Of a stretch of 64,000 nucleotides of DNA, positions 27,387-40,427 are shown piece after piece (positions within the stretch are counted from its first letter, which is position 1; the number at the start of each line of letters is the position of its first letter). The notes below the pieces were generated by a model. It was not told the origin of the DNA. It saw only the letters and a program-made list of their open reading frames with translations, and searched no databases. The stretch covers positions 1 to 64,000 of the forward strand of contig VGVB01000004.1 of assembly GCA_016882265.1 (NCBI GenBank), written 5' to 3'. Source of the DNA: Gammaproteobacteria bacterium. Lineage in GTDB: Bacteria > Pseudomonadota > Gammaproteobacteria > Steroidobacterales > Steroidobacteraceae. Position numbers and translations under genes: made by a program.

Positions 27387-28467
27387 GGCGCTCCTCCATC
27401 GGCAGCAGCAGCGAGAACACGGTGCGTCCCGGCCGGCTGTCGAACTCGATGATGCCGCTGTGCCGGGTCGCAAGGTCCTGGGCGATGGCGAGACCGAGGC
27501 CGGTGCCGCCCGGACGTGCTGAAACCAGCGGGTAGAAGATCGTTTCACCGAGTTCCGGCGGCACGCCCGGCCCGTCGTCCTCGAATTGCAGCGAAGCGAC
27601 CAGCCGATGCCGTTCGGCGCCGATCGTCGCCTGCGTCAGCGCGCGGCTGCGCAGCACGAGGCGTCCCTGGCCGGCCAGCGCCTGGATCGCGTTGCGCGCG
27701 AGATTCAGCATGGCCTGTACGATCAGGTCGCGATCGAGCGCGAGCAGCGGCAGGCTCGGGTCGTAATCACGCTCGATCGCGACACCGGCGGGAGCCTCGG
27801 CCCGCGCCAGCCGATAGACGTGATCCATCAGCTCGTGCACGTTGACCCGTTCGGGCCGCATCGGCCGCGTCGGGCCGAGCAGGCTGTCCACGAGCGCGCG
27901 CAGCCGGTCCGCTTCGCCGATGATCACGCGCGTGTATTCGCGCAGTTCCTCGCGCGGCAGCTCGCGCTCGAGAAGCTGCGCCGCGCCGCGCAGTGCGCCG
28001 AGCGGATTCTTGATCTCGTGCGCGAGTTGCCGCGCCATCGCGCGGGTACCGCCCTGCTGGGCGAGCAGCGCGTTATCGCGCGTGATGCGGCTGGGGCGAG
28101 TCGTGTCGCTGAGCTCGATCAGCACCGCGCCGGGTACGGCGGCCAGCGCCACCGGCGTCAGCGTCACGTCGACGACGTAGTGCGCGTCGCCACGGGCGCT
28201 CGGGGCCAGCTCGTATTCGCGCAGCGACAGCGGTTCACCGCTGTCCCGCGTCCGCTCGATCAGCGCATCGACGCGCTCGCCGGCAGCCAGCAGCGTCGCC
28301 AGAGGCCGCCCGCGGGCGGCCGGCAGTCCGACCGCCAGCAGGCTGGCGGCGGCGGCGTTCTGCCAGACGACCTCATTTCTCGCGCCGACGACGATGATCG
28401 CGGTCGCCAGCAGGTCCGGCAGCGGCGCCGGATCGAGCATGCCTGGCGGCGCGCTGAGTTCACGCAT
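27370..28467 (-). CDS. ntrB: Nitrogen regulation sensor histidine kinase NtrB (GlnL)
   Basis: NtrB phosphorylates or dephosphorylates NtrC according to nitrogen status relayed by PII. The 365-residue protein has an N-terminal PAS domain (about 10-120), the H-box MARQLAHEIKNPLGALRGAAQLLERELP, an N-box (NLARNAIQALAG) and the ATP-binding glycines GGTGLGLAIAQDLA. ATG 28467 is preferred; a TTG eight codons upstream at 28491 is possible. It lies between a DUF4124 gene and ntrC. Confidence 0.94.
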
Positions 28468-28506
28468 GGCGGGCTGCCCCGCCGCGCGCAACGCGCCCGG
28501 GCTGAA

Positions 28507-29106
28507 TCAGCGGCGCGGCGTAACCGGGGCCGTCCGTGGCGGCGTTGGCTGAGGGGCCGGCGCCGGCGCGGGCGCCGGTGCGGCGGAGGGCTGACGCTGC
28601 GGGTTCAGCAACGAGGTCTGGCGCACGTGGAACGGCACCAGCGGGCTGCTGATCACGGCGTGTCCGTTCGCGTCTTCGACCGTCGCCCGCAGCACGTGCG
28701 TGCCCCGCGCCAGCGGGCCGAGCGGCGCCGACAGGCTCTCCGCAACGACCTGGCCGTCGAGGAAGATCCGGATTCCATGCTCCGGCTGCAGTTCCCCTTC
28801 CAGCTCCGCGACCACCGTCACTCCGGCGGCGCCGTCGAAGAACACCTCCTCGGCTGCCGGCTGCACGATGCGCAGTGCTCGATATGGCGAAACGGCGGCC
28901 GGCGACGCCGCCTCGGCGGTCTCCGGCTCGGCCAGTGCACCGCCCTCGTAGACGCTGAGTCCCTGTAGCGTCACCCGTGCGGCGTCCGGGGCGCCGGGCT
29001 GGTCCGCGTAATGGACGATGCCGTCCTTGTCGACCCACCGGTAGATCTCCTGCGGCTGCGCCGCCAGGGACAGGAGCCATCCGGCCAGGAACAGGGCTAT
29101 GCGCAT
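28507..29106 (-). CDS. DUF4124-domain exported protein
   Basis: This 199-residue protein has a signal peptide (MRIALFLAGWLLSLAAQ). The DUF4124 motif follows: EIYRWVDKDGIVHYADQPG, about residues 20-40. A beta-rich middle reads like an immunoglobulin-type fold (GIRIFLDGQVVAESL, GTHVLRATVEDANGHAVIS). The C-terminal tail is Ala/Pro-rich (about 170-199). Genes of this type are often found between glnA and ntrB in gammaproteobacteria; their function is unknown. The protein is probably periplasmic or surface-linked. Confidence 0.88.
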   Translation of the reverse strand: MRIALFLAGWLLSLAAQPQEIYRWVDKDGIVHYADQPGAPDAARVTLQGLSVYEGGALAEPETAEAASPAAVSPYRALRIVQPAAEEVFFDGAAGVTVVAELEGELQPEHGIRIFLDGQVVAESLSAPLGPLARGTHVLRATVEDANGHAVISSPLVPFHVRQTSLLNPQRQPSAAPAPAPAPAPQPTPPRTAPVTPRR

Positions 29107-29193
29107 GGTCGCAGCATAGCCCGGAGCGGGCCGGACGGACAGGACGGGAGCGGCATTTCGTGAACACCGCCCCCGCCGCCTGGCCCGGGCACC

Positions 29194-30603
29194 TCAGAGG
29201 CTGTAGTACATCTCAAACTCGACCGGATGCGTCGCCATCCGGAAACGGGTCATCTCGCCCATCTTCAACTCGATGTAGGCATCGATCAGGTCGTCGCTGA
29301 ATACACCGCCCCGCTTCAGGAACTCGCGATCACGGTCCAGGTGCTCGAGCGCCATATCCAGCGAGTGGCAGACCTCGGGGATGTTCTTCGCTTCCTCCGG
29401 CGGCAGGTCGTACAGATCCTTGTCGGAAGCCTCGCCGGGGTGGATGCGGTTCTGGATGCCGTCGAGGCCGGCCATCATCATCGAGGCGAAGGCCAGGTAC
29501 GGATTGGCGAGCGAATCCGGGAAACGAACCTCGATGCGGCGGCCCTTCGGGCTCGACACCCACGGAATGCGGATCGAGGCCGAGCGGTTGCGCGCCGAGT
29601 AGGCCAGCATCACCGGCGCCTCGAAACCGGGCACCAGCCTCTTGTAGCTGTTGGTGCCGGGGTTCGTGAACGCGTTCAGCGCGCGGGCGTGCTTGATGAT
29701 GCCACCGATGTAGAACAGCGCGAGATCCGACAGGCCCGCGTAACGGTCGCCCGCGAACAGGTTCTTGCCGTCCTTGATCAGCGACATGTGCACGTGCATG
29801 CCGCTGCCGTTGTCGCCGACGATCGGCTTCGGCATGAAGGTCAGCGTCTTGCCGTGTCCGTGCGCGACGTTCCACAGCGCATACTTCAGCAGTTGGACTT
29901 CGTCGCCCTTCTTCGTCAGTGTGTTCGCGGAGACGTTGATCTCGCCCTGCCCGCCGGTCGCGACCTCGTGATGGTGTACCTCGACCTTGAGGCCGAGTTC
30001 CTCGCAGGCCAGGCACATGGCGGTGCGCAGATCCTGGAAGCGGTCCATCGGCGGCACCGGGAAATAGCCGCCCTTGACCCCCGGCCGGTGGCCGAGATTC
30101 ACACCGTCGTAGCTGGTGCCCGAGTTCCAGGCGCCCTGCACGGAGTCGACCGCGTAGCTGCAGCCATGCATCTCGTTCGTGTAGCGCACGCTGTCGAAGA
30201 TGAAGAACTCGTTCTCCGGACCGAACAGCGCGCCTTCGGCAATGCCGGTGGACTTCAGGTAGGCCTCGGCACGCTTGCCGAGCGAGCGTGGATCACGCCC
30301 ATAGCCCTGCATCGTCATCGGCTCGACGATGTCGCAGCGCAAGAGCAACGTGGTCTCTTCGAAGAACGGATCGATGACCGCGGTGGACGGATCCGGCATC
30401 AGGATCATGTCGGAGTCGTTGATGCCCTTCCAGCCCGCGATCGAGGAGCCGTCGAACATCTTGCCGTCGGTGAAGAAGTCCTCGTCGACGAGCCGCGTCG
30501 GGATCGTCACGTGCTGTTCCTTGCCGCGCGTATCCGTGAAGCGCAGGTCGCAGAAATGGGCCTCTTTGGCCTTGATCAGGGCGAGGACTTCGGCAGGGGT
30601 CAT
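29194..30603 (-). CDS. glnA: Glutamine synthetase type I
   Basis: This enzyme makes glutamine from glutamate and ammonia and is the main entry of ammonia under low nitrogen. The 469-residue length equals that of the E. coli enzyme. Motifs seen are [61 protein letters not shown] and the adenylylation loop DLYDLPPEE, so activity is expected to be controlled by adenylylation. Transcription should come from the sigma-54 promoter at 30649-30664, with an NtrC site further upstream. Its regulators ntrB and ntrC are downstream on the same strand. Confidence 0.98.
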   Translation of the reverse strand: MTPAEVLALIKAKEAHFCDLRFTDTRGKEQHVTIPTRLVDEDFFTDGKMFDGSSIAGWKGINDSDMILMPDPSTAVIDPFFEETTLLLRCDIVEPMTMQGYGRDPRSLGKRAEAYLKSTGIAEGALFGPENEFFIFDSVRYTNEMHGCSYAVDSVQGAWNSGTSYDGVNLGHRPGVKGGYFPVPPMDRFQDLRTAMCLACEELGLKVEVHHHEVATGGQGEINVSANTLTKKGDEVQLLKYALWNVAHGHGKTLTFMPKPIVGDNGSGMHVHMSLIKDGKNLFAGDRYAGLSDLALFYIGGIIKHARALNAFTNPGTNSYKRLVPGFEAPVMLAYSARNRSASIRIPWVSSPKGRRIEVRFPDSLANPYLAFASMMMAGLDGIQNRIHPGEASDKDLYDLPPEEAKNIPEVCHSLDMALEHLDRDREFLKRGGVFSDDLIDAYIELKMGEMTRFRMATHPVEFEMYYSL

Positions 30604-30648
30604 GTGATTCTCCGTTGGGCGTGCGCTGCGGCGCGGTCTCCAGTTTAG

Positions 30649-30664
30649 TGCAATGCCCATGCCA
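30649..30664 (-). promoter_or_regulatory. Sigma-54 (-24/-12) promoter of glnA
   Basis: On the minus strand the sequence reads TGGCATGGGCATTGCA, with GG and GC separated by exactly 10 bases, matching the TGGCAC-N5-TTGCA consensus. It lies 46 nt upstream of the glnA ATG, which leaves an untranslated leader of about 33 nt. Confidence 0.88.
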
Positions 30665-30737
30665 AAGCGGATCTTCTCATTTGTAGCAGTATAATCAATG
30701 TCTTACATCTACATACCCCGCCAGGAATCCTGATGGT

Positions 30738-30752
30738 GCACCACATCAGTGC
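30738..30752. promoter_or_regulatory. NtrC binding site upstream of glnA
   Basis: The sequence is GCAC-N7-GTGC (GCACCACATCAGTGC), the NtrC operator pattern. It lies about 75-90 bp upstream of the sigma-54 promoter, as enhancer sites do. A second weaker site may exist around 30780-30797, but I cannot support it well. Confidence 0.75.
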
Positions 30753-30835
30753 TCCCTGGAACAGGTCGCGCTCTATCTTGGTGCGCTGTTCGGCGCTTCT
30801 CTTGCCTGCGGGCAGGCCGGCAGAATCACCAGCCC

Positions 30836-31546
30836 ATGAGGCTCAACAAGCACATCAGTGAAACCGGGCTGTGCTCACGCCGCGAGGCGGATGCCTGGAT
30901 TGCGGCCGGGCGAGTCACCGTCAACGGTCGGGCGGCCGCTGTCGGTACGCAGGTCGCACCCGGCGACGTCGTGCTGGTCGATGGGCAACCACTCGGCCAG
31001 GCGCGCAAGGACGTGTTCATCGCCCTCCACAAGCCGGCCGGCATCACCTGCACCACCGAGAGCGACGTGCCGGGAAACATCGTCGAATTCGTCGGCCACA
31101 GCGAGCGCATCTTTCCGATCGGTCGCCTCGACAAGGACTCCGAGGGGCTGATCCTGCTGACCAACAACGGTGACGCCGTCAACGAGGTCCTGCGGGCCGA
31201 GCACGGTCACGAGAGGGAGTACCTGGTCACGACCGAGCATCCGGTCAGCGATGTGTTTCTGGCGATGATGGCGGCCGGTGTCAGGATCGGCGGCCAGCGG
31301 ACGCTGCCGTGCCAGGTCACCCGCACCGGCCCCGCTGCCTTTCGCATCGTGCTGACGCAGGGACTGAACCGTCAGATCCGGCGGATGTGCTCGGCCCTCG
31401 GCCACCGAGTTCGAATGCTCCGGCGGGTGCGCATCATGCACATCCGCCTCGGCTCCCTGCAGCGCGGGCAGTGGCGACCGCTGACCGCAGCCGAGTTGCG
31501 CCCGCTGCTCGAGCTGGCCGGCCGGCGGACCGCGACCCGGCGCTGA
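30836..31546 (+). CDS. rluF: 23S rRNA pseudouridine synthase RluF
   Basis: This RsuA-family pseudouridine synthase is predicted to modify 23S rRNA U2604. The 236-residue protein has an S4 RNA-binding domain ([30 protein letters not shown], residues 2-31). The catalytic domain carries the Asp motif [18 protein letters not shown] and later [17 protein letters not shown], both close to E. coli RluF. It lacks the C-terminal extension of the E. coli protein (290 residues). The start is ATG 30836. It diverges from glnA. Confidence 0.9.
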   Translation: MRLNKHISETGLCSRREADAWIAAGRVTVNGRAAAVGTQVAPGDVVLVDGQPLGQARKDVFIALHKPAGITCTTESDVPGNIVEFVGHSERIFPIGRLDKDSEGLILLTNNGDAVNEVLRAEHGHEREYLVTTEHPVSDVFLAMMAAGVRIGGQRTLPCQVTRTGPAAFRIVLTQGLNRQIRRMCSALGHRVRMLRRVRIMHIRLGSLQRGQWRPLTAAELRPLLELAGRRTATRR

Positions 31547-31556
31547 GCGCGGCCGC

Positions 31557-31562
31557 TATACT
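31557..31562 (+). promoter_or_regulatory. Possible -10 element for glyQS
   Basis: TATACT occurs 10 nt after the rluF stop and 28 nt before the glyQ ATG. The upstream -35 region (around 31534-31539) is poor, so support is limited to the hexamer and its position. Confidence 0.4.
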
Positions 31563-31590
31563 TGGCGGCCTTTTGCCGCAGCCGCGCCCC

Positions 31591-32523
31591 ATGCCGAAGA
31601 CCCGTGTTGCGAACGCCAGCCCGCAGACCTTCCAGGACCTGATCCTGGCGCTGCAGCACTACTGGGCCGCGCAGGGCTGCGTGCTGCTGCAGCCCTACGA
31701 CATGCAGATGGGCGCCGGCACGTTTCACACGGCGACCTTCCTGCGCGCGCTGGGACCCGAGCCGTGGAGCGCGGCCTATGTCCAGCCCAGCCGCCGGCCG
31801 ACGGACGGCCGCTACGGTGACAACCCGTTCCGGCTGCAGCACTACTACCAGTTCCAGGTCGTCATCAAGCCGTCGCCCGAGGACATCATCGAGCGCTATT
31901 TCGGCTCGCTCGCCGCGCTCGGCATCGACCCCCTGGTCCACGATCTGCGTCTGGTCGAGGACAACTGGGAATCACCGACGCTGGGTGCCTGGGGTCTCGG
32001 CTGGGAAGTCTGGCTGAACGGCATGGAGGTCACGCAGTTCACGTACTTCCAGCAGGCCGGCGGGCTCGACTGCCGGCCGGTCACCGGCGAGATCACCTAC
32101 GGCCTCGAGCGCCTGGCGATGTACCTGCAGGGCGTCGAGAGCGTCTTCGATCTGGTCTGGACCGACGGCCCGCTCGGGCGCGTCAGTTACGGCGACGTGT
32201 TTCACCAGAACGAGGTCGAGCAGTCGGCCTACAACTTCGAGCACGCCGACGCGGCCGCCCTGTTCGCGAGCTTCGACGAGCACGAACGGACCTGCGGCCG
32301 GCTGCTGGAACTGAAGCTCGCGCTGCCGGCCTACGAGCAGGTACTGCAGGCCTCGCAGACCTTCAACCTGCTCGACGCACGCAAGGCGATCTCCGTGACC
32401 GAACGCCAGCGCTACATCCTGCGCGTGCGCACGCTGGCCCGCGCGGTGGCCCGGGCGTACTACGACAGCCGGGCGGCGCTCGGTTTCCCGATGCTGCGCG
32501 GCAGCTCCGGGAGCGCGCCGTGA
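31591..32523 (+). CDS. glyQ: Glycyl-tRNA synthetase alpha subunit
   Basis: This is the catalytic subunit of the alpha2-beta2 glycyl-tRNA synthetase. The 310-residue protein shows the class II motifs of the family: [90 protein letters not shown] and [17 protein letters not shown] 31591 gives the family N-terminus. The stop overlaps the glyS start (GTGA), so the two subunits are made together. Confidence 0.97.
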   Translation: MPKTRVANASPQTFQDLILALQHYWAAQGCVLLQPYDMQMGAGTFHTATFLRALGPEPWSAAYVQPSRRPTDGRYGDNPFRLQHYYQFQVVIKPSPEDIIERYFGSLAALGIDPLVHDLRLVEDNWESPTLGAWGLGWEVWLNGMEVTQFTYFQQAGGLDCRPVTGEITYGLERLAMYLQGVESVFDLVWTDGPLGRVSYGDVFHQNEVEQSAYNFEHADAAALFASFDEHERTCGRLLELKLALPAYEQVLQASQTFNLLDARKAISVTERQRYILRVRTLARAVARAYYDSRAALGFPMLRGSSGSAP

Positions 32524-34631
32524 AGCGCGCCGACCTGCTGCTGGAGATCGGTACCGAGGAACTTCCGCCGCGCAGCCTGCTGGAGCTCTCGGCAGCGCTG
32601 ACTTCCGCACTGACCGCAGGCCTCGATGCCGCCGGCCTCGCCCACCGCGGCGCCACGGGTTTTGCGACGCCGCGGCGGCTCGCGGTGCTGGTGCGGGCGC
32701 TGGCCGATCGCCAGTCGGCGCAGAAGCTGGAGCGCCGCGGCCCGCCGGTCAGCGCCGCTTTCGACAGCGACGGCCGCCCGACCCGGGCCGCACTCGCCTT
32801 TGCGGCGTCCTGCGGAACCGAGGTGGCGCAGCTGCAGCGGCTTCACGACGGACGCCGCGAACTGCTGTACTGGTCCGGCGTGAAGCCCGGTGCGCCCTGT
32901 ATCGAGCTGCTGCCCGGCATCGTGCGCGACGCGCTCGCTGCGCTGCCGATCGCGCGGCGCATGCGCTGGGGCGCCGGTGCGACCGAATTCGTACGACCGG
33001 TGCACTGGGTTGTCCTGCTGCATGGCCGCGACGTCGTGGACTGCGAAATCCTCGGCCGGCCGGCCGGGCGCGAAACGCGCGGCCATCGCTTCCACGCACC
33101 CGCTGCGCTGCGCCTGCGCTCGCCGGCCGGTTACGCCCGCCGGCTCGAATCCGCCGGCTATGTGATCGCGGACTTCGCCGCCCGGCGCGGCCGGATCCGC
33201 TCCGGCATTCTGGCGGCTGCCGAATCGGTCGACGGCGAAGCCGTCATCGATCCGGAGCTGCTCGATGAGGTCACCGCACTCAGCGAGTGGCCGGTGCCGA
33301 TCCTCGGCCACTTTGACCTCCGTTTCCTGGAGCTGCCGCCCGAGGTACTGATCGCGACGCTGCAGGATCATCAGCGCTGCTTCCCGCTGCGCGGCCGCGA
33401 CGGCCGGCTGCTGCCTGCGTTCATCGCCGTCGCCAACATCGACAGCCGCGAGCCCGCGCGCGTCCGTGCGGGCAATGAACGTGTGGTGCGGCCGCGTCTG
33501 GCCGACGCCGCCTTTTTCTACGCCGAGGATCGCCGCCAGCCGCTGGCTGCCCGCGTGCCGGCACTCGCCCGCGTGACCTACCAGGCACGCCTCGGTTCGC
33601 TGGCCGACAAGACCGCCCGCGTCACCGCGCTCGCCACGCACATCGCCGGTCAGATCGGCGAGGACCGCGCCACGGTCGAGCGCGCTGCGGCGCTGGCGCG
33701 CTGTGACCTGCTGACCGCCATGGTCGGAGAATTCCCGGAACTGCAGGGCATCATGGGCCGCTACTACGCGACACATGATGGCGAGCCGGCGGCAATCGCC
33801 GCGGCGCTCGCCGAGCAGTACCTGCCGCGCTTTGCCGGCGACGCGCTGCCGGCGACCGGCCCCGGTCGCGTGCTGGCGCTGGCCGATCGTGTGGACACGG
33901 TCGCCGGCGGCTTCGCGATCGGCCAGAAACCGACCGGCACCCGTGATCCGTTCGGTCTGCGCCGCGCCGCGCTCGGCGTGCTGCGGATCCTGATCGAGGC
34001 CCGCCTGCCGCTCAACCTGCGCGAGTTGATCGACTTCGCGCTCGATTCCGTACGCGCCGACCTGCTGCGCATCGGCGGCGGCAGCGCGCCGCCCTTGCCG
34101 GAGTCGCTGGCCGGCGATCTCTACGACTACATGATGGAGCGCCTGCGCGCCTGGTGGATCGAGTCCGACCGCGCGACGACCGAAATGTTCGACGCGGTGC
34201 TCGATACGCGGCCCGATTCGCCGCTCGATTTCAACGCGCGCCTGCAGGCGCTCGCCGGCTTTCTCGCATTGCCGGAAGCCGTCAGTCTGACGGCCGCGTA
34301 CAAGCGCATTGCCAACATCCTGCGCCAGTCGCCGCAGGAGGCGGCGCCGCGCGTCGATCCGCGGCTGCTCGTGGAGCCGGCCGAGCGGGCGCTGGCCGTC
34401 GCCTTCGAGGAGCTGCGCGGTGACGTGCAGCGCCTGCTCAAGGCCGGCCGTTATGGTGAGGCGCTGCACCGCCTCGCGGCGCTGCGCCCGCAGGTCGACG
34501 CTTTCTTCGACACGGTCCTCGTGCTGACCCCGGAGCCGGCGGTCCGCGCCAACCGGCTGGCGCTGCTGACTGCGCTGCAGCGCCAGCTCCAGCACACGGC
34601 GAACCTGTCGCGACTGCCCGGTCAGGCATGA
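32520..34631 (+). CDS. glyS: Glycyl-tRNA synthetase beta subunit
   Basis: This is the tRNA-binding subunit of glycyl-tRNA synthetase. It is 703 residues, close to the family length of about 690. It opens with [16 protein letters not shown] and has the HD-like motif region [42 protein letters not shown] and the C-terminal anticodon-type region [22 protein letters not shown]. The GTG start overlaps the glyQ stop, and the stop overlaps the next gene (ATGA), so glyQ, glyS and plsC are coupled. Confidence 0.97.
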   Translation: MKRADLLLEIGTEELPPRSLLELSAALTSALTAGLDAAGLAHRGATGFATPRRLAVLVRALADRQSAQKLERRGPPVSAAFDSDGRPTRAALAFAASCGTEVAQLQRLHDGRRELLYWSGVKPGAPCIELLPGIVRDALAALPIARRMRWGAGATEFVRPVHWVVLLHGRDVVDCEILGRPAGRETRGHRFHAPAALRLRSPAGYARRLESAGYVIADFAARRGRIRSGILAAAESVDGEAVIDPELLDEVTALSEWPVPILGHFDLRFLELPPEVLIATLQDHQRCFPLRGRDGRLLPAFIAVANIDSREPARVRAGNERVVRPRLADAAFFYAEDRRQPLAARVPALARVTYQARLGSLADKTARVTALATHIAGQIGEDRATVERAAALARCDLLTAMVGEFPELQGIMGRYYATHDGEPAAIAAALAEQYLPRFAGDALPATGPGRVLALADRVDTVAGGFAIGQKPTGTRDPFGLRRAALGVLRILIEARLPLNLRELIDFALDSVRADLLRIGGGSAPPLPESLAGDLYDYMMERLRAWWIESDRATTEMFDAVLDTRPDSPLDFNARLQALAGFLALPEAVSLTAAYKRIANILRQSPQEAAPRVDPRLLVEPAERALAVAFEELRGDVQRLLKAGRYGEALHRLAALRPQVDAFFDTVLVLTPEPAVRANRLALLTALQRQLQHTANLSRLPGQA

Positions 34632-35401
34632 CGGCGCCGGGCTGGCGGCAGCGCTGGTCAGTGCTGCAGTGGTCAGCCTCGTGCGCATTCACGGCGGTCC
34701 TGTTCGTGAGTGCGCTCGTCTGGGCCGCGGTGATCGTGTTGTGCGGCTGGCTGCCGGTCCGCCGGCTGCACGCGTTCGCGCGCGGCTGGGCCCGCTTCAA
34801 CCTGTGGCTGCTGCGCCGGCTGTGCGGCCTCGACTGGGTGCTCGAGGGCCGTGAGCACATCCCCGCGACCGGCGCCCACGTCACGATGTGGAAGCACAGC
34901 TCGAGCTTCGAGACGATCGCGCAGATGCTGATTTTCCCCGCCCAGGCCTGGGTGCTGAAACGCGAGCTGTACTGGATCCCGCTGGTTGGCTGGGCCATCT
35001 GGTTGCTGCGCTGCATCGGCATCGACCGTGGCGCCGGGCACCGCGCCGTACGTCAGGTTCTGCAACAGGGCCGCGAACGCCTGGCCGCCGGCCTGTGGGT
35101 GCTGATATTTCCCGAGGGAACGCGCGTTGCGTCCGGCGAGAGCCGTCGCTATGGCGTCTCCGGTGTGCTGCTCGCCGCCGAGACCGGTGCCCTGCTCGTG
35201 CCGGTGGCGCATGATGCCGGCGAGTTCTGGGCCCGGCGCGGCCTGTTGAAACGCCCCGGCACGATCCGGGTCGTCATCGGCCCGCCACTGGCGGCACGCG
35301 GCCGTGACCCGCGCGCGGTCAACGCTGAGCTGCAGCAATGGATCGACGGGCAGACCGCGGCAATCACTGGCCGCGCGTCGGAGCAGCGTCCGGCACTGTA
35401 G
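34628..35401 (+). CDS. plsC: 1-acylglycerol-3-phosphate acyltransferase (PlsC-like)
   Basis: This is a 257-residue membrane-bound lysophosphatidate acyltransferase of phospholipid synthesis. An N-terminal helix (ALVWAAVIVLCGWLPVRRL) is followed by the acyltransferase motifs. The first is KHSSSFET, where the HX4D box has Glu at the acid position, a known variant of this branch. IFPEGTRVASGESRRY is the FPEGTR substrate motif. In many gammaproteobacteria gmhB lies between glyS and plsC; it is absent here. It converges on gyrB with a hairpin between. Confidence 0.88.
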   Translation: MTAPGWRQRWSVLQWSASCAFTAVLFVSALVWAAVIVLCGWLPVRRLHAFARGWARFNLWLLRRLCGLDWVLEGREHIPATGAHVTMWKHSSSFETIAQMLIFPAQAWVLKRELYWIPLVGWAIWLLRCIGIDRGAGHRAVRQVLQQGRERLAAGLWVLIFPEGTRVASGESRRYGVSGVLLAAETGALLVPVAHDAGEFWARRGLLKRPGTIRVVIGPPLAARGRDPRAVNAELQQWIDGQTAAITGRASEQRPAL

Positions 35402-35419
35402 GACCGCTGCCCGCAGCGG

Positions 35420-35421
<2 letters not shown>
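35402..35421. terminator. Hairpin between convergent plsC and gyrB
   Basis: GACCGCTG (35402-35409) and CAGCGGTC (35414-35421) form a perfect 8-bp stem with a 4-nt CCCG loop, directly after the plsC stop and overlapping the gyrB stop. There is no clear T-run on either strand, so it may only slow polymerase or protect mRNA 3' ends. Confidence 0.5.
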
Positions 35422-37891
<2,470 letters not shown>

Positions 37892-38024
37892 TTATTTTCA
37901 TATGGTTGCCGTCCGCTCGAGGAGTCGGGAACAGGCGCAGATCAGCAGGCAGCAGGCCGCACCAACGCGGACTTGTCGCCGGCCGATCCAGGCGGATTTT
38001 TGTGCAGTGCACAACTGATGATCA

Positions 38025-39092
38025 TCAGCGGACTTCTCTGATGACACCACGTTCCACGTGGAACCTCTTGCCGGAACCAGGAAGACCGGGCACCTCCCCT
38101 GTCAGGGAGCTGACCCATAACTGCGTACGGATCATTCCGATGATCCCCATCAGCTTCTCGAGACTTCTCTCATCCAGCTCTGCGGCGGGATCATCAAGCA
38201 TCAAGGCACCCGGGCCGGCCCAGCCTTCCTGCTGAACGCGAAGTTGAGCGAGCAGTAATCCCGCCGCAAGCAATTTCTGCTGTCCCCTGGAGACGATACC
38301 CTTCGCCTCCCGGTCCCCGAGGTAGATCACGAGATCGGCCCTATGCGGCCCGATGGTTGTAGCCCGATTGCGCTCATCGGCCGCGATCGCCCTACCAAGC
38401 TGCTCTACGAGGAGAACTCCATCCGACCAGCCCCGAAGGTGCTTCAACGTGATCTCAGCACCAAGGGGGCTACGCCCTATTTCGCTCAGCGGGCCCGCCA
38501 GGCGCTCCAGGTACCTGCCTCTCTGTTCCGCCAGTCGCTCCCCGGAGCTGCCAACTTCCTGATCCCATGCGGCAACGGCCGATCGCCCCAAACCTCTGTT
38601 CAGGGCTGCATTTCTATTGCGCAGCGCAAGGTGATACCTGTGCCAGCCTGACAGAAACTCCGGTTCCACGTGGAACACGCCCCAATCCAGGAACCTCCGC
38701 CGCCGGGCTGGGCCCTCCTCGACGAGCTTATGCACATCCGGGTCCAGCGCCTGCGTTGGGTAGACCTCCACAAGAGAGGCGGTGCTCCGGACCGCACGTC
38801 CATTCACATGGATCTCGGCACTGTCAGGGGATGCTCGAATGCCGAGGCTGATTTCGCCATGCGCGGCAGTGCAGCGACCAGCAACAAGGAAATTCGATTC
38901 CCCATGCTGAATCAGCGGATTGCGACGGCGAGTCCGGAACGACCGGCCCCGGCCAAGGAAGAACGCGGCCTCAAGCAGGCTTGTCTTCCCAGACGCGTTC
39001 GGGCCAAAGAAAAGATTGACTGAAGGATCCAGCAGCAATTCCGTTTCGTCCAGGCACCGGAATCGCTCAACTCGAAGCCAACTGAGCGGCAT
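38025..39092 (-). CDS. recF: DNA replication/repair protein RecF
   Basis: RecF loads RecA at gapped DNA together with RecO and RecR. The 355-residue SMC-like ATPase has Walker A in FFGPNASGKTSLLEA (residues 29-43), a signature region GIVSRGQQKLLAAGLLLAQL and Walker B GALMLDDPAAELDERSL. The start opens with MPLSWLRVERFRCLDE, as in the family. It begins 7 nt after dnaN. The base composition of recF and dnaN is clearly lower in G+C than that of their neighbours. Confidence 0.95.
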   Translation of the reverse strand: MPLSWLRVERFRCLDETELLLDPSVNLFFGPNASGKTSLLEAAFFLGRGRSFRTRRRNPLIQHGESNFLVAGRCTAAHGEISLGIRASPDSAEIHVNGRAVRSTASLVEVYPTQALDPDVHKLVEEGPARRRRFLDWGVFHVEPEFLSGWHRYHLALRNRNAALNRGLGRSAVAAWDQEVGSSGERLAEQRGRYLERLAGPLSEIGRSPLGAEITLKHLRGWSDGVLLVEQLGRAIAADERNRATTIGPHRADLVIYLGDREAKGIVSRGQQKLLAAGLLLAQLRVQQEGWAGPGALMLDDPAAELDERSLEKLMGIIGMIRTQLWVSSLTGEVPGLPGSGKRFHVERGVIREVR

Positions 39093-39099
39093 TGACCCC

Positions 39100-40194
39100 T
39101 TACAACCTCATCGGCATCACGACGTAACGGCTGCTCGCAGCCCCGGGCGCCCGCACCAGACAGCTCGCATTACTGTCCGTCAAACCGATCTCGACCTCTC
39201 CGCCGTCCACCGCCGCCAGGGCCTCCAGCAGATAAACGACGTTGAACCCCACCTCCAATTCCTCGCCGGAATACTTCACCTCCACCTGCTCCTCCGCTTC
39301 CTCCTGCTCTGGGTTATGCGCCTGCAAAGTCAACGAATCCTTCTGGAACACAAGCCTGATCCCCCGATACTTTTCGTTCGACAGGATGGCTGTTCTTTGC
39401 AGAGCTCCCCGTAAAGCGTCCCGGTCTGCCAGAACCGTGCGCGGGGGCGATGATGGAATGACCCGACTATATTCCGGGAATCTGCCGTCAATGAGCTTGG
39501 ATGTGAATCGAACTTCGCCGATCTGCGCTCTAATATGGTTGGATCCCAGAACCAGCGTGACTGAACCTTCACTGCCAAGAAGGCGTTGTAACTCCAAGAC
39601 ACCCTTCCGCGGAATGATGACCTGCTTGACGCTTGGTGATGCCGCCAACTCCAATTCACATAAAGCCAGACGATGTCCGTCAGTTGCGACAGTTCGAAGC
39701 ATTTTTCCGTCAGTTTCCAGCAACATTCCATTCAAGTAATACCGTACGTCCTGTTGCGCCATCGAGAAGTGTGTCTTGTCGATGAGGCGGCGCAGATCCG
39801 ATTGCAACAACTGTATAACCTGCTGCTCGGCCAAGTCATCAATTACCGGGAAATCTGTCGTCGGGAGGGTTGCCAGGACAAAGCGGCTCCGGCCTGCGCG
39901 TATCGTTGCTTTCTCACCTTCCTGGCTGACCGTCAGGCTGCTCTTTTCCGGCAAGGAACGGCAGATATCCAGCAACTTTCGCCCCGGCAGGGTGAGTTGC
40001 CCCTCGCCGCCGCTGGCAACCTTCGCCTGCGCGACCAGTTCAACCTCTAGATCCGTCGCTGTAACTGCCAGTTTCCCGGCATGCACCGCAACCAGCAGAT
40101 TGCCCAGGATCGGCATGGTGTGTCGCCGCTCCACCACTCCGATCACCGCTTGCAGCGCCGCCAACAGATCTTCGCGCTCAACACTGAATTTCAT
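39100..40194 (-). CDS. dnaN: DNA polymerase III sliding clamp (beta subunit)
   Basis: DnaN forms the ring that keeps DNA polymerase III on DNA. The 364-residue protein has three clamp domains and opens with MKFSVEREDLLAALQAVIGVVERRHTMPILGN. It contains KGVLELQRLLG and ends with VMPMRL, which supplies the family's hydrophobic C-terminal cleft. ATG 40194 is preferred over two earlier in-frame ATGs (40200, 40209). One 60-nt line inside the gene (39481-39540) has only 29 G+C, against about 42 in typical lines elsewhere. Confidence 0.96.
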   Translation of the reverse strand: MKFSVEREDLLAALQAVIGVVERRHTMPILGNLLVAVHAGKLAVTATDLEVELVAQAKVASGGEGQLTLPGRKLLDICRSLPEKSSLTVSQEGEKATIRAGRSRFVLATLPTTDFPVIDDLAEQQVIQLLQSDLRRLIDKTHFSMAQQDVRYYLNGMLLETDGKMLRTVATDGHRLALCELELAASPSVKQVIIPRKGVLELQRLLGSEGSVTLVLGSNHIRAQIGEVRFTSKLIDGRFPEYSRVIPSSPPRTVLADRDALRGALQRTAILSNEKYRGIRLVFQKDSLTLQAHNPEQEEAEEQVEVKYSGEELEVGFNVVYLLEALAAVDGGEVEIGLTDSNASCLVRAPGAASSRYVVMPMRL

Positions 40195-40427
40195 CGTCAT
40201 TCCCACCATTGCTGTTGTTCCGAGACCTCTTGAGCCAACAGTTCCCTCTTAGCAGTTATCGTAGCTGCAGAGCCAGCCGATTTCTGTGGAAAACCACTTT
40301 TCCTCCAGCACCAGCCAGCACTTACCTGCCTGAGAACGAGCCGAATGATCGCTGTATTACCTTCCGTCTGACTGTGGGCGACCTGTGTAAGCTCGCTTGT
40401 TCACAGCCGTCCCACAGGGTCTGCACA
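40195..40427. other. dnaA-dnaN gap with degenerate DnaA boxes
   Basis: This 233-nt gap has no gene. Two near-consensus DnaA boxes are visible: TGTGGAAAA at 40285-40293 (reverse strand TTTTCCACA) and TTGTTCACA at 40397-40405, each one base off TTATNCACA. The region is less GC-rich than most of the window. It could bind DnaA for dnaN control or be part of the origin. Confidence 0.4.
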
